Shown one piece after another: positions 26,520 through 34,892 of a stretch of 64,000 nt of DNA. Source of the stretch: Clostridium tetanomorphum (GTDB lineage Bacteria; Bacillota; Clostridia; Clostridiales; Clostridiaceae); the NCBI RefSeq assembly GCF_017873215.1, contig NZ_JAGGKA010000010.1, forward strand, positions 86,783-150,782, in the 5' to 3' direction. The notes under the pieces were generated by a model. That model had not been told where the DNA came from and did no database searches. It worked only from the letters and a program-made list of their open reading frames with translations. Within the stretch, counting starts at the first letter, position 1, and each line of letters starts with the position of its first letter. Made by a program: the position numbers and the translations under genes.

Positions 26520-27878
26520 TTAAAATAAAAAGTGTGCAATTAGTGCAATAATAGGTAAAGTTATAAGGGTACGCTGAAGGAAAATTATTATTAAGTCCTT
26601 CATACTTACAGGTATTTTAGATCCTATTAAAAGTCCACCTACCTCAGACATATAGATTAATTGAGTAACTGATACACAAGCTATTACAAATCTTGTTAAT
26701 TCACTTTTAATTGTAGCTCCTATAACTGTTGGTAAGAACATATCAGCAAAGCCTACAACTAGAGTTTGAGATGCTTCCTTTGCTTCAGGTATTTGTAAAA
26801 GATTTAATAATGGTATAAAGGGTAATCCTAACCATTTAAATATAGGAGTATATTCAGCTAATATTAAAGCAAAAGTTCCCATAGCCATAACCACAGGAGT
26901 TACACCTAAAAGCATATCTAATACATTTTTAAAGCCTTGTACTAAAAAATCCATTAAACTAGTATTTTCACTAGATTTTATTAATGCTTTTTCTAATCCC
27001 CATTTAAAAGGAGTATAATTTTCAGGAATTGTTTCTGATGTAGCTTTTTTAACATCATTATAATAACTATCAGGTTTTTTTGATAGAGGAGGAATTCTTG
27101 GTGCTATTATAGCTACCACAAATCCAGATAAAGTAACAGTTAAGTAAAATGGTATAAAAAGATGTTCAAGATTTACTTGAGAAATAACAACCAAGCTGAA
27201 AGTTATAGACACAGCTGAAAAGGTTGTACCAATAACTGCAGATTCTCTTTTACTGTAGTAACCGTCCTCATATTGTTTGCTCGTAAGCATTACACCTACA
27301 GTTCCATCTCCAAGCCAAGATGCAATACAATCTATAGAAGAACGCCCTGGTAAAGTAAAAATAGGACGCATAATTTTTGTTAATAATATACCGAAAAATT
27401 CCAGCAATCCATAATTTAAAAGCAAGGGTAAAAACATACCTGCGAAAATGAATACTGAAAATAAAATTGGAAGTAAACTATTTAAAAGAAGACCTCCTGT
27501 AGCTTCTGACCATACCCATTTAGGTCCTATTTGAAAAAATGTAAAAATTGCAAAAAATGCTCCAAATATTCTAGCCACAAACCACATATTAGAAACGTTA
27601 AACAATTGGTTTAAAAATTTATTATTTAGAATTGATGCTGGTTTAAAAACTTTAGTTATGATGCTACCTATAGAAGTTATACATATTATTAAGGTCATAA
27701 TCATTGGCAGTATACTTTCAAGACTTTTTAATACAAATTTTGAAAGTATTGCTATAGGTATAGTTATTTCCCCATTGTAAGGAATGGGAAGCATAAAAAG
27801 AAATACACCAATTAAAGAAGGTATTAAGAATTTAAATAAATTTTTTACTGAATAATTAACATTTAGTTCCTTTTCCAT
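26520..27878 (-). CDS. YjiH-family membrane protein with nucleoside-recognition (gate) domains
   Basis: 452 residues from the ATG at 27878, which has GGAGGT upstream; a longer frame to 27938 adds 20 non-homologous residues. It has about ten hydrophobic helices. ISTLPGRSS-like SIDCIASWLGDGTVGVMLTS near the centre and the C-terminal VGFADMFLPTVIGATIKSE segment are typical of the YjiH group of gate-domain proteins. A transport role is presumed; the substrate is unknown. It is convergent with the decayed M24 peptidase gene. Confidence 0.75.
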   Translation of the reverse strand: MEKELNVNYSVKNLFKFLIPSLIGVFLFMLPIPYNGEITIPIAILSKFVLKSLESILPMIMTLIICITSIGSIITKVFKPASILNNKFLNQLFNVSNMWFVARIFGAFFAIFTFFQIGPKWVWSEATGGLLLNSLLPILFSVFIFAGMFLPLLLNYGLLEFFGILLTKIMRPIFTLPGRSSIDCIASWLGDGTVGVMLTSKQYEDGYYSKRESAVIGTTFSAVSITFSLVVISQVNLEHLFIPFYLTVTLSGFVVAIIAPRIPPLSKKPDSYYNDVKKATSETIPENYTPFKWGLEKALIKSSENTSLMDFLVQGFKNVLDMLLGVTPVVMAMGTFALILAEYTPIFKWLGLPFIPLLNLLQIPEAKEASQTLVVGFADMFLPTVIGATIKSELTRFVIACVSVTQLIYMSEVGGLLIGSKIPVSMKDLIIIFLQRTLITLPIIALIAHFLF

Positions 27879-28111
27879 AGTTACCTCCAAACCCCTTTTT
27901 TTATTAATATTTATACAGCGACATTCATTATAATGCATAAGAATGAATTTATCAAGGTATTATTATTAAAAAATGAATTTAAATTTGCTTTTGTTTAAAA
28001 ATTTAATGAAACAATATATAGTATTTAATTAAGAATATTTAAAGTAATTTAGAGGAAAAATACTTATGATTATTTATAAGTACATTGAATAAAAAAATAA
28101 TAAAGATACTA

Positions 28112-28163
28112 TTGACAGCGTAAGAATATTATACTAATATATATTTAAAGATAATAATTATCA
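28112..28163 (+). promoter_or_regulatory. Promoter with Fur/PerR-type box before trxB-grx-prx
   Basis: TTGACA (28112-28117), 17 bp and TAATAT (28135-28140) form the promoter. AGATAATAATTATCA (28149-28163) covers the expected start point. It matches 13 of 14 fixed positions of the 7-1-7 Fur box TGATAAT-N-ATTATCA and 11 of 14 of the PerR box TTATAAT-N-ATTATAA. The genes controlled are for peroxide defence, which favours PerR biologically, whereas the bases favour Fur. Confidence 0.6.
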
Positions 28164-28197
28164 AATACTAATATATATTAATTGAGTGGTGTTTAAT

Positions 28198-29145
28198 ATG
28201 AATAAAGAAGAGAAGAAAATAGATTTGGTTATAATTGGATCAGGTCCAGCGGGACTCACAGCTGCAATATATGCTGCTAGATTAAAATTAAATTTTATTG
28301 TATTGGAAGATGAACTTGTGGGAGGACAGATAAGAGCCAGCTATATAGTTGAAAATTATCCAGGATTTAAGAAGATAAGCGGAGAGCAGCTAATAAATAA
28401 TATGCAAGAGCAAGCTGTAAATGCAGGAGCAAATATAGATGAATTTGATAATATAGTTAGAGTGGATTTAAGAAATGAAGAAAAAATAATAGAAACTGAA
28501 AATTATATATATAAACCTGATACAGTAATAATAGCTGCTGGATCTAAATATAGACCTCTTCCCATACCAGAAGAAGAAAAATACCATGGTAATGGAATAC
28601 ATCATTGCGAGTTATGTGATGGACAGATGTATGAAGGAAAGGAAATAATAGTAGTTGGAGGAGGAAACTCTGCACTAGAAGGAGCTATATTTTTATCTAG
28701 GTATGCAAAGACTATAACTATTATTCATCAGTTTGATCATTTTCAAGGAGAAAAAAGCCTTCAAGAGGAACTTTTTAAAAGTTCTAAAGTAAAGGTAATA
28801 TGGAATACTGAAATAAGGCATGCCTTTGGTGAAGAAAAATTAGAAGGTGTAGTTGTACAAAATTTAAAAACTAAAGGAACATATAAAGTTGAAGCTGATG
28901 GAATATTTGTATATATAGGAATGATTCCAAGAACTGATTTATTTAAAGATTATATAAAATTAAATAAAGCAGGATATATTGAGGCAGATGAGACTACACA
29001 AACAAATGTAAAAGGAGTTTTTGCAGCTGGAGATGTAAGAACAAAACTTTTTAGACAATTGACTACAGCTACTGCAGATGGAGCTGTAGCAGCTTTAATG
29101 GCTGAAAAATACATTGTAGAAAAGAGGAGGAATATAAATGATTAA
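28198..29145 (+). CDS. trxB: Thioredoxin-reductase-like flavoprotein
   Basis: 315 residues from the ATG at 28198; the in-frame GTGs at 28186/28189 are part of the weak GAGTGGTG ribosome site. FAD motif GSGPAGLTAAIYAARL (14-29), redox pair Cys137/Cys140 in HHCELCDGQ, pyridine-nucleotide motif VVGGGNSALEGA, and a C-terminal AAGDVRTKLFRQLTTA. The segment after the second glycine motif reads IIHQFDHFQGEK instead of the NADPH-binding HRRDXFRA, so the electron donor may be NADH or ferredoxin. It heads an operon with a glutaredoxin-like protein and a peroxiredoxin. Confidence 0.88.
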   Translation: MNKEEKKIDLVIIGSGPAGLTAAIYAARLKLNFIVLEDELVGGQIRASYIVENYPGFKKISGEQLINNMQEQAVNAGANIDEFDNIVRVDLRNEEKIIETENYIYKPDTVIIAAGSKYRPLPIPEEEKYHGNGIHHCELCDGQMYEGKEIIVVGGGNSALEGAIFLSRYAKTITIIHQFDHFQGEKSLQEELFKSSKVKVIWNTEIRHAFGEEKLEGVVVQNLKTKGTYKVEADGIFVYIGMIPRTDLFKDYIKLNKAGYIEADETTQTNVKGVFAAGDVRTKLFRQLTTATADGAVAALMAEKYIVEKRRNIND

Positions 29146-29377
29146 AATATATACAACAGCAACTTGTCCTTATTGTAAGAAAGCTAAGGCTTACTTAGAT
29201 ATGAAAAAGGTTGAATATGAAAATATAGATGTATTGAAAGATAAAAAAGGAAGGGAAGAGTTAATTAAACTTTCAGGTCAGCAGTCTGTACCAGTATTAA
29301 ATATTCATGGAGAAATAATGGTAGGATTTGACAAATATGCTATTGATGAAGCACTAAATAAACTAGTAGAGGTTTAA
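29138..29377 (+). CDS. Glutaredoxin/NrdH-like redox protein
   Basis: 79 residues with an N-terminal CPYC redox motif (Cys10, Cys13) and the cis-proline QSVPVLNIHGEIMVGFD that shapes the thioredoxin-fold active site. It overlaps the trxB stop by 8 bp, so translation is coupled. The likely role is electron carrier from the reductase to the peroxiredoxin encoded next. Confidence 0.88.
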   Translation: MIKIYTTATCPYCKKAKAYLDMKKVEYENIDVLKDKKGREELIKLSGQQSVPVLNIHGEIMVGFDKYAIDEALNKLVEV

Positions 29378-29435
29378 ATATAATATGAATGTAAAGATAT
29401 GAAATGATTATTTAAAATAAAGGAGAGATTTTAAT

Positions 29436-29972
29436 ATGGATAGATTAGTAGGAAAAGTGGCTCCAGCCTTTACAATGAATGCAGTTAAAGGAGATGGAAG
29501 TGACTTTATAAAAGTTAACCTAGAAGATTATAAAGGTAAATGGTTAGTAATGTTTTTTTATCCATTGGACTTCACATTTGTATGCCCAACAGAAATAACT
29601 GGATTTAGTAATAAATATAATGACTTTAAAAAAGCCCATGCAGAAGTTTTAGCAGTAAGTTGTGATAGTGAATATTCGCATCAAGCTTGGATAAATGGTA
29701 GAAAAGAAGAGGGAGGCCTTGGAAAAATAGAGTTTCCAATAGCCTCAGATAAAACCTATAGTGTGGCTAAAAATTATGGTATATTTATAGAAGAAGAAGG
29801 AATTTCATTAAGAGGTTTATTCATAATAGATTCAGAAGGTGTTGTAAGATATCAAGTAGTACATGATTTAAATGTTGGTAGAAATGTAGATGAAACTTTA
29901 AGAGTGCTTAAAGCATTACAAACAGGCGGATTATGTGCGGTTAACTGGCAAGAAGGAGAAAAACTCTTATAG
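29436..29972 (+). CDS. Typical 2-Cys peroxiredoxin (AhpC/Prx1 type)
   Basis: 178 residues. The peroxidatic site FYPLDFTFVCPTEITGFS has Cys50, and the resolving Cys167 is in GGLCAVNWQEG near the C-terminus. It reduces hydrogen peroxide and organic peroxides in the cytosol. It follows the reductase and glutaredoxin genes, giving a self-contained peroxide-reducing chain, and precedes a terminator. AAAGGAGAG precedes the ATG. Confidence 0.93.
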   Translation: MDRLVGKVAPAFTMNAVKGDGSDFIKVNLEDYKGKWLVMFFYPLDFTFVCPTEITGFSNKYNDFKKAHAEVLAVSCDSEYSHQAWINGRKEEGGLGKIEFPIASDKTYSVAKNYGIFIEEEGISLRGLFIIDSEGVVRYQVVHDLNVGRNVDETLRVLKALQTGGLCAVNWQEGEKLL

Positions 29973-29988
29973 AGGTCAGATAAAGCAC

Positions 29989-30039
29989 TTTCCAAATAAA
30001 AGACTTATACTTTAGAGTATAGGTCTTTTATTTTGGAAA
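29989..30039 (+). terminator. Rho-independent terminator of the peroxide-defence operon
   Basis: TTCCAAATAAAAGAC pairs with GTCTTTTATTTTGGAA (one bulge), with an inner TATACT/AGTATA stem. The T-rich run lies within the right arm. Confidence 0.8.
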
Positions 30040-30180
30040 TACCTTTTACTAGTGATAAAACTTCTTTGATGGAAAGATTTCTCAGATAAATTGCAAAAAA
30101 TAAGCCGTAAGCAGCATTGTAATATATAGGTAAAAGTTATACTATATAAATAGTAGACTTTTTAAGGAGGATGAATAATT

Positions 30181-31131
30181 ATGAAAATAGTTATACTTGA
30201 ATCACTTGGAATATCAGAGGATCAAATTAGAACTATAGCTTCAGATATTACAGACAAAGGACATGAACTTGTTACCTATAATGATAGGATAGAGGATATA
30301 GAAATTTTAAAAAAAAGAGCCTCTGGAGCAGATATTTTGGTTTTAGCTAACATGCCTTTAAAGGAAGAAGTAATAAAATCAGTAGAAAATCTTAAGATGA
30401 TTTCTGTAGCTTTTACTGGAGTAGATCATATAGATATGAAAGCTTGTAGAGAAAAAAATATCATAGTATGCAATGCGGCAGGATATAGCACATCTTCAGT
30501 GGCAGAACTTACCTATGGACTTATATTTTCGGTTTTAAGAAATATAGTTCCATTGGACAAAGCTACAAGAGAAGGAAAAACTAAGTTAGGTTTTACTCAA
30601 AATGATTTATCAGGTAAAACTATAGGCATTATTGGTACAGGTGCTATTGGATTAAAAGTTGCTCAAGTAGCTAAAGCTTTTGACTGTAATATTCTAGCTT
30701 ATAGTAGAAGTGAAAAGGAAGAAGCATTAAAATTAGGAATAAAATATGTGTCTTTAGATGAACTTTTAAAGAATAGTGATGTGGTATCCATACATATACC
30801 AGCAAATGATGAAACTAAGGGACTTATAAGCAAAGAAAAGATAGCTTTAATGAAATCTAATGCTATATTTATAAATACAGGAAGAGGATCTATAGTAGAT
30901 AATAAAGCTTTAGCTAAAGCTTTAAAGGAAGGAAAAATAGCAGGTGCTGGTATAGATGTATTTGATATGGAACCACCAATACCAAAGGAGTATGATTTAT
31001 TAAGTGTTTCCAATGCTGTACTTTCTCCGCATATAGGTTTTGCTACAGAGGAAGCTATGATAAGAAGAGCACATATTGTTTTTGAAAACATAACTAAATG
31101 GTTAGGTGGGAATCCACAAAATTTAATATAA
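30181..31131 (+). CDS. D-isomer-specific 2-hydroxyacid dehydrogenase
   Basis: 316 residues. The NAD-binding motif is GKTIGIIGTGAIGLKVA (146-162), and the catalytic set is Arg235 in NTGRGSIVD, Glu264 in DMEPP and His284 in SPHIGF. No C-terminal ACT domain is present, so this is not the long form of SerA; glycerate, hydroxypyruvate or another 2-ketoacid are possible substrates. AAGGAGG precedes the ATG. It forms a single-gene unit with its own terminator. Confidence 0.88.
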   Translation: MKIVILESLGISEDQIRTIASDITDKGHELVTYNDRIEDIEILKKRASGADILVLANMPLKEEVIKSVENLKMISVAFTGVDHIDMKACREKNIIVCNAAGYSTSSVAELTYGLIFSVLRNIVPLDKATREGKTKLGFTQNDLSGKTIGIIGTGAIGLKVAQVAKAFDCNILAYSRSEKEEALKLGIKYVSLDELLKNSDVVSIHIPANDETKGLISKEKIALMKSNAIFINTGRGSIVDNKALAKALKEGKIAGAGIDVFDMEPPIPKEYDLLSVSNAVLSPHIGFATEEAMIRRAHIVFENITKWLGGNPQNLI

Positions 31132-31192
31132 AGCAATTGTTGATTTAAGATAGAATTTAATTAAATAGATAGATTACTTAAATATTTAATCT

Positions 31193-31231
31193 AAAAATGA
31201 ATTGTAGAATATGATTTTACAATTCATTTTT
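31193..31231 (+). terminator. Rho-independent terminator
   Basis: AAAAATGAATTGTA (31193-31206) pairs perfectly with TACAATTCATTTTT (31218-31231), followed by TTTTAG. Confidence 0.88.
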
Positions 31232-31587
31232 TTTAGAAAGCTATGAATTATTTTATATAAATTTTTATATTAATGACCTTTTATTATTTAATACTAGATA
31301 CAAAATACTAATTATAATAGTACAATAGAGCTGTTGGAATTTTTGTTTAAAAATTCCAAAATTAATATTATTAATAGATGTAATAAATAAGCTAACTAAG
31401 GTTAAAGATAAGATTAATATCAGAATAAATACTATAAAGTTTTTAAAACATGATTATGAATATTTCCTAAAAGAAAAAAACGTTAAGAAAGACTTTTATA
31501 AAACAATTTACAATGGAAGATCTATTAAAAAAGTTTAAGGAAAATAATATAGCAGAATATAAATTTATATTAAGGAGGAATTAAAAT
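31232..31587 (+). other. Gene-free stretch with a possible coding relic
   Basis: No start-bearing gene is present. A frame without any start codon runs from 31329 to a TAA at 31536-31538 (69 codons) and reads as a Lys-rich, plausibly protein-like string (KLTKVKDKINIRINTIKFLK and onward). It may be the tail of a decayed gene or chance in AT-rich DNA. The ribosome site AAGGAGG of the next gene ends the stretch. Confidence 0.3.
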
Positions 31588-32028
31588 ATGAAAAACCGTA
31601 ATATTAATGACTTAAATACTTTGTTAAAAGGTGAATATATGGCTATTGATAAGTATGACCACTATATTAAAGGAATAGTTAATGAACAAGTAAAAGGAGA
31701 ACTACAAAATATTCAAAAGATGCATAAAAAACAAGCAGAAAATATCTCTACAAAAATACAGCAGTTAGGAGGAAATCCTCTAAATGGGTCAGGTATAACT
31801 GGCTTTATATCTGATATAGCTTCTAATATAAGAAATGAAAAAGATGCTCAGAGCATTTTAAAAGGAGCTATAGAAGGAGAGAAAATGGGATTGGATGCTA
31901 CAACCCAAATATTAAACAATATTACTGATGAGGATAGTAAAAATCTTATAAATGGAATAATAAATGAAAATAGGAATGCACTTAGTGCTTTAGGAAGTAT
32001 TACTAATAATTCTAATAATATACAGTAA
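31588..32028 (+). CDS. DUF2383-like ferritin-fold protein
   Basis: 146 residues, all helical. The opening NDLNTLLKGEYMAIDKYDHYI and later GAIEGEKMGLDATTQILNNI place conserved acidic residues as in DUF2383/ferritin-like four-helix bundles. The metal site is incomplete by eye, so iron binding is uncertain. AAGGAGG precedes the ATG and a terminator follows. The function is unknown; related proteins are stress- or spore-associated. Confidence 0.65.
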   Translation: MKNRNINDLNTLLKGEYMAIDKYDHYIKGIVNEQVKGELQNIQKMHKKQAENISTKIQQLGGNPLNGSGITGFISDIASNIRNEKDAQSILKGAIEGEKMGLDATTQILNNITDEDSKNLINGIINENRNALSALGSITNNSNNIQ

Positions 32029-32036
32029 TTTTAAAA

Positions 32037-32072
32037 AATAAAGCAACTCAAATATTAGTTGCTTTATTTTTT
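32037..32072 (+). terminator. Rho-independent terminator
   Basis: AATAAAGCAACT (32037-32048) pairs with AGTTGCTTTATT (32057-32068), followed by T-run. Confidence 0.88.
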
Positions 32073-32136
32073 ATAAGCTAATATATAAAAAATAGCTCAA
32101 CTAATACGAAAACAAAAATAAAAGTATAATATTGTA

Positions 32137-32784
32137 ATGATTGGAATTATAACTATACCAATTGGAGAGTTTTGTGCAGGACTTTTTTTACAATTAAATT
32201 TAAAAGAATTAATTGTAAATCTTTTTCCTATAATTATATTTTCTTTACTTTTAAGTATAGGGCTTATGAAATTTCCCGGTATTTTAATGAAAGGTTTTAA
32301 TATTTTTGGAACATTCATTATAATTTTAAGTGGTATAGGAATACTACTTGTTGGATCTGAAGTCATATTCGGAGTAATATTTATTAAAGAACTAACTCCT
32401 TTTAGTGAAGGAATGGCTGTAGTTGGCAAAATTGCTTTTATTTTAGGGGGAGCATATCCAATGCTAACTTTTTTGAGTAAAATTTTCAAAAACTCTTTTG
32501 ATAAATTAGGAAAGATATTAGAAATTAATAGTATATCAGTAGCTGGACTTATAGGAAATTTGGCTAGTAATTTATTAATATTTAGTACATTTAAGGATAT
32601 GGACACAAAAGGGAAAGTTATTTGCTCTGCTTTTGCTGTAAGTGGGGCTTTTGTATTTGGTGGACAACTTGGTTTTGCAGCTGGTGTATGTCCAAAATCT
32701 GTGGGAGCTTTTATGATTTCTAAGTTTATATCAGGAATATTAAGTATTTGTATTGCTAATGTTACATTTACATTAATTAAATAA
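32137..32784 (+). pseudogene. eutH: 5'-truncated ethanolamine transporter EutH relic
   Basis: 215 residues corresponding to the C-terminal half or more of EutH, an ethanolamine permease of about 400 residues. The alignment starts at IGIITIPIGEFCAGL (EutH has GIVTIPIG in mid-protein). It continues through GAYPMLTFLSKIF, a VAGLIGNLASN stretch, MDTKGKVICSAFAVSGAF and GGQLGFAAG to the natural C-terminus. About the first 170 residues are missing, an in-frame TAA lies six codons upstream, and the ATG at 32137 has no ribosome site. No other eut gene is nearby. The remaining frame is open, so the loss may be recent. Confidence 0.75.
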
Positions 32785-33083
32785 TTCGTATACCCAATCT
32801 AAAAGTTTATAAAGGTTTATCAAGTATATAACTATATGAGAAAATGATAATATAAATAAATTGTAAAAATAACTAAAGTTAATTTATTTTTTAGTAAATT
32901 TTGCTATAATAATTAATATAGAAGTATTATTAAACAGAAGAACTTATCTAAGGTTATAACATTGCTTATTTTAAATTTTTATAGAAAATCATATGTTTAT
33001 TATGATTTTTTGTACAGCCCAATGAAAAAGATATGGTAGCAATGAAATAAAATATACACAGAGAGGAGAGGGGTAAAATTAAA
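32785..33083. other. Intergenic region before the chemotaxis receptor gene
   Basis: No gene seen. A TATAAT at 32905-32910 may be a -10 element, with a poor -35. No sigma-D-like GCCGATAA was found here, which is notable before a chemotaxis gene. The stretch ends with the GAGAGGAGAGG ribosome site. Confidence 0.4.
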
Positions 33084-34805
33084 ATGAAGAGGAATTGTAA
33101 GAATAGGACAACAATAAGAACACAATGGAATAAAAGTATTATGATGTTAGCTGTAGGAATTTTTATAGTAGTTGGAGGAGGTGCATATTTAGCTGTAAAA
33201 ACAATTACAAGAGATATTATTTCTAAGGCAGAACCTATGTTTAGTTATATAATATCTAATGAATTAAATGAAAGAAATATAAATGATTTAATAAATGATA
33301 AAGAAAATAGTGAACCATATAAAAAAATAGATAATGCATTAACCGCATTGCAAAATAAAGGGTCAGAGATATTTAATAAAATTTATGTAATTAAGAAAAA
33401 TGGTAATGAAGGTTGGAACTATATAATAGAAAAATCTAAAGAAAATAATAAGAAATTTGGAGAAGCTTTTGATTCTACATATAATGAAGGAGAAATAAAT
33501 GAAGCTTTAAATAATAATAAGCTTGCTGTAGGAGATAAAAAAGATTCTGAAGTTTCGGTTTTTATACCTATAAAGATAAAGAATGGTATGGATATAATTT
33601 TAGGTATAGATTTTAATTTACAAGCTATAAAAAGAATTCAATTTATAAGTTTAGCAATTCTTATTGGGTTAATGATGTTAAGTTTATTTATAATAAGATT
33701 TATAGTAGGTGTTATTACAAAGAAACAGACTAAGTCTATTACAGTATTAGTAGATAAGATGAAGGAAATGGCAGATTTACAGGGGGATTTAACTAAAAGA
33801 ATAGAAATAGATAGTAATGATGAAATTGGAGAATTAGCTTTTTATACTAATAAGATGTTAGATACTATACAAGTTACTTTAAAACAAGTAAATGATTTAT
33901 CTCAAAATTTAAATAGAACTACAGAAGATTTTACAAATTCTTTTAATAGAACTACAGAGGAATTTAAGATAATGAATGATGCAGTACAGCATATATCAGA
34001 GAGAATAGAAAGTCAAACAGAGGAAATTGCAAAAACTTCTGAAAGTGTTGTTCAAATAAATAATGCTATAGGTGGTATAGCAGATAGTTCACAGCAAGTT
34101 ACAGAACAAGCTATTACTACTAGTAATAATGCAATGGAAGGAAATAGAGTCATGGAAAAATTGGAGGAGCACTCAAAAGAAATATTTTCTGTGGTTGACA
34201 AGACTTCCAAATTAGTTAAACAATTAGGGGATAAGTCACAAGAAATAAATGGAATAGCTGATGCTATTGGCGCTATAGCATCTCAAACTAATCTGTTAGC
34301 GCTTAATGCTTCTATTGAAGCGGCAAGAGCAGGTGAACAAGGGAAAGGATTTGCTGTTGTGGCAGAAGAAGTTAGAAAATTAGCAGAGGAATCTGCAAAA
34401 TCAGCAGAAAGTATATTCGCACTTATACAGGAAGTAAGAGAAGGCATTGAAAATGCAGCGGTATCAATGGAACATGTATCAGAGAAGACATCAGAGCAAA
34501 GCCAATTCGTAGAGCAGGTTACTGCTAAATTTAATGATATAGTAAGTTCTATAAATAATGTATCAGAAAGTGTAGAAGAAGTGTCAGCTTCAACTGAAGA
34601 AATGTCTTCTAATATAAACATGATAACATCAAAATTTGAAAATTTAGCTTCTATATCTGAAGAAAATAGTAGTGCAACAGAAGAGATAGCTTCTTCTATA
34701 GAAAATCAATCAACCACAATAAAATCATTATCAGATTTAATTAAAGATTTGAATGGTAAATCCTCAGAACTTATGAATAAGTTATTGAATATGAAATTAC
34801 ATTAA
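33084..34805 (+). CDS. Methyl-accepting chemotaxis protein
   Basis: 573 residues. Transmembrane helix 1 at about 18-38, an extracytoplasmic sensor of single-Cache size (about 40-185), helix 2 at about 187-211, then HAMP and a long coiled-coil signalling domain. The hairpin tip that contacts CheA/CheW is [20 protein letters not shown] (about 398-417), followed by [17 protein letters not shown]. It senses an unidentified small molecule and controls swimming. It is a single gene with its own terminator. Confidence 0.94.
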   Translation: MKRNCKNRTTIRTQWNKSIMMLAVGIFIVVGGGAYLAVKTITRDIISKAEPMFSYIISNELNERNINDLINDKENSEPYKKIDNALTALQNKGSEIFNKIYVIKKNGNEGWNYIIEKSKENNKKFGEAFDSTYNEGEINEALNNNKLAVGDKKDSEVSVFIPIKIKNGMDIILGIDFNLQAIKRIQFISLAILIGLMMLSLFIIRFIVGVITKKQTKSITVLVDKMKEMADLQGDLTKRIEIDSNDEIGELAFYTNKMLDTIQVTLKQVNDLSQNLNRTTEDFTNSFNRTTEEFKIMNDAVQHISERIESQTEEIAKTSESVVQINNAIGGIADSSQQVTEQAITTSNNAMEGNRVMEKLEEHSKEIFSVVDKTSKLVKQLGDKSQEINGIADAIGAIASQTNLLALNASIEAARAGEQGKGFAVVAEEVRKLAEESAKSAESIFALIQEVREGIENAAVSMEHVSEKTSEQSQFVEQVTAKFNDIVSSINNVSESVEEVSASTEEMSSNINMITSKFENLASISEENSSATEEIASSIENQSTTIKSLSDLIKDLNGKSSELMNKLLNMKLH

Positions 34806-34828
34806 ATATAAGATAAAACATGGTGAAA

Positions 34829-34866
34829 AACAAAGCGGAAATCTTTTCTTTTCCGCTTTGTTTTTT
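34829..34866. terminator. Strong terminator after the chemotaxis receptor gene
   Basis: AACAAAGCGGAAA (34829-34841) pairs perfectly with TTTCCGCTTTGTT (34850-34862), followed by TTTT; A-run on the left lets it serve the convergent gene too. Confidence 0.9.
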
Positions 34867-34892
34867 ATAAAGGGTTATTTGTGCTATCTATA

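Noticed and set aside
28133..28179. Repeated ACTAATATATATT (28133-28145 and 28167-28179) considered as iterons or operators
   Set aside because: Only two copies of a low-complexity AT string; the palindromic Fur/PerR-like box between them is the stronger signal.
30699..31136. 145-codon frame antisense to the hydroxyacid dehydrogenase gene
   Set aside because: Overlaps the whole C-terminal catalytic part of a real gene and starts without a Shine-Dalgarno.
32097..32606. 169-codon frame antisense to the eutH relic
   Set aside because: Sense strand shows clear EutH homology; the antisense frame has no recognisable motif or ribosome site.
32880..33083. Sigma-D promoter before the chemotaxis receptor gene
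   Set aside because: No TAAA-N15-GCCGATAA-like sequence is present upstream on the + strand.
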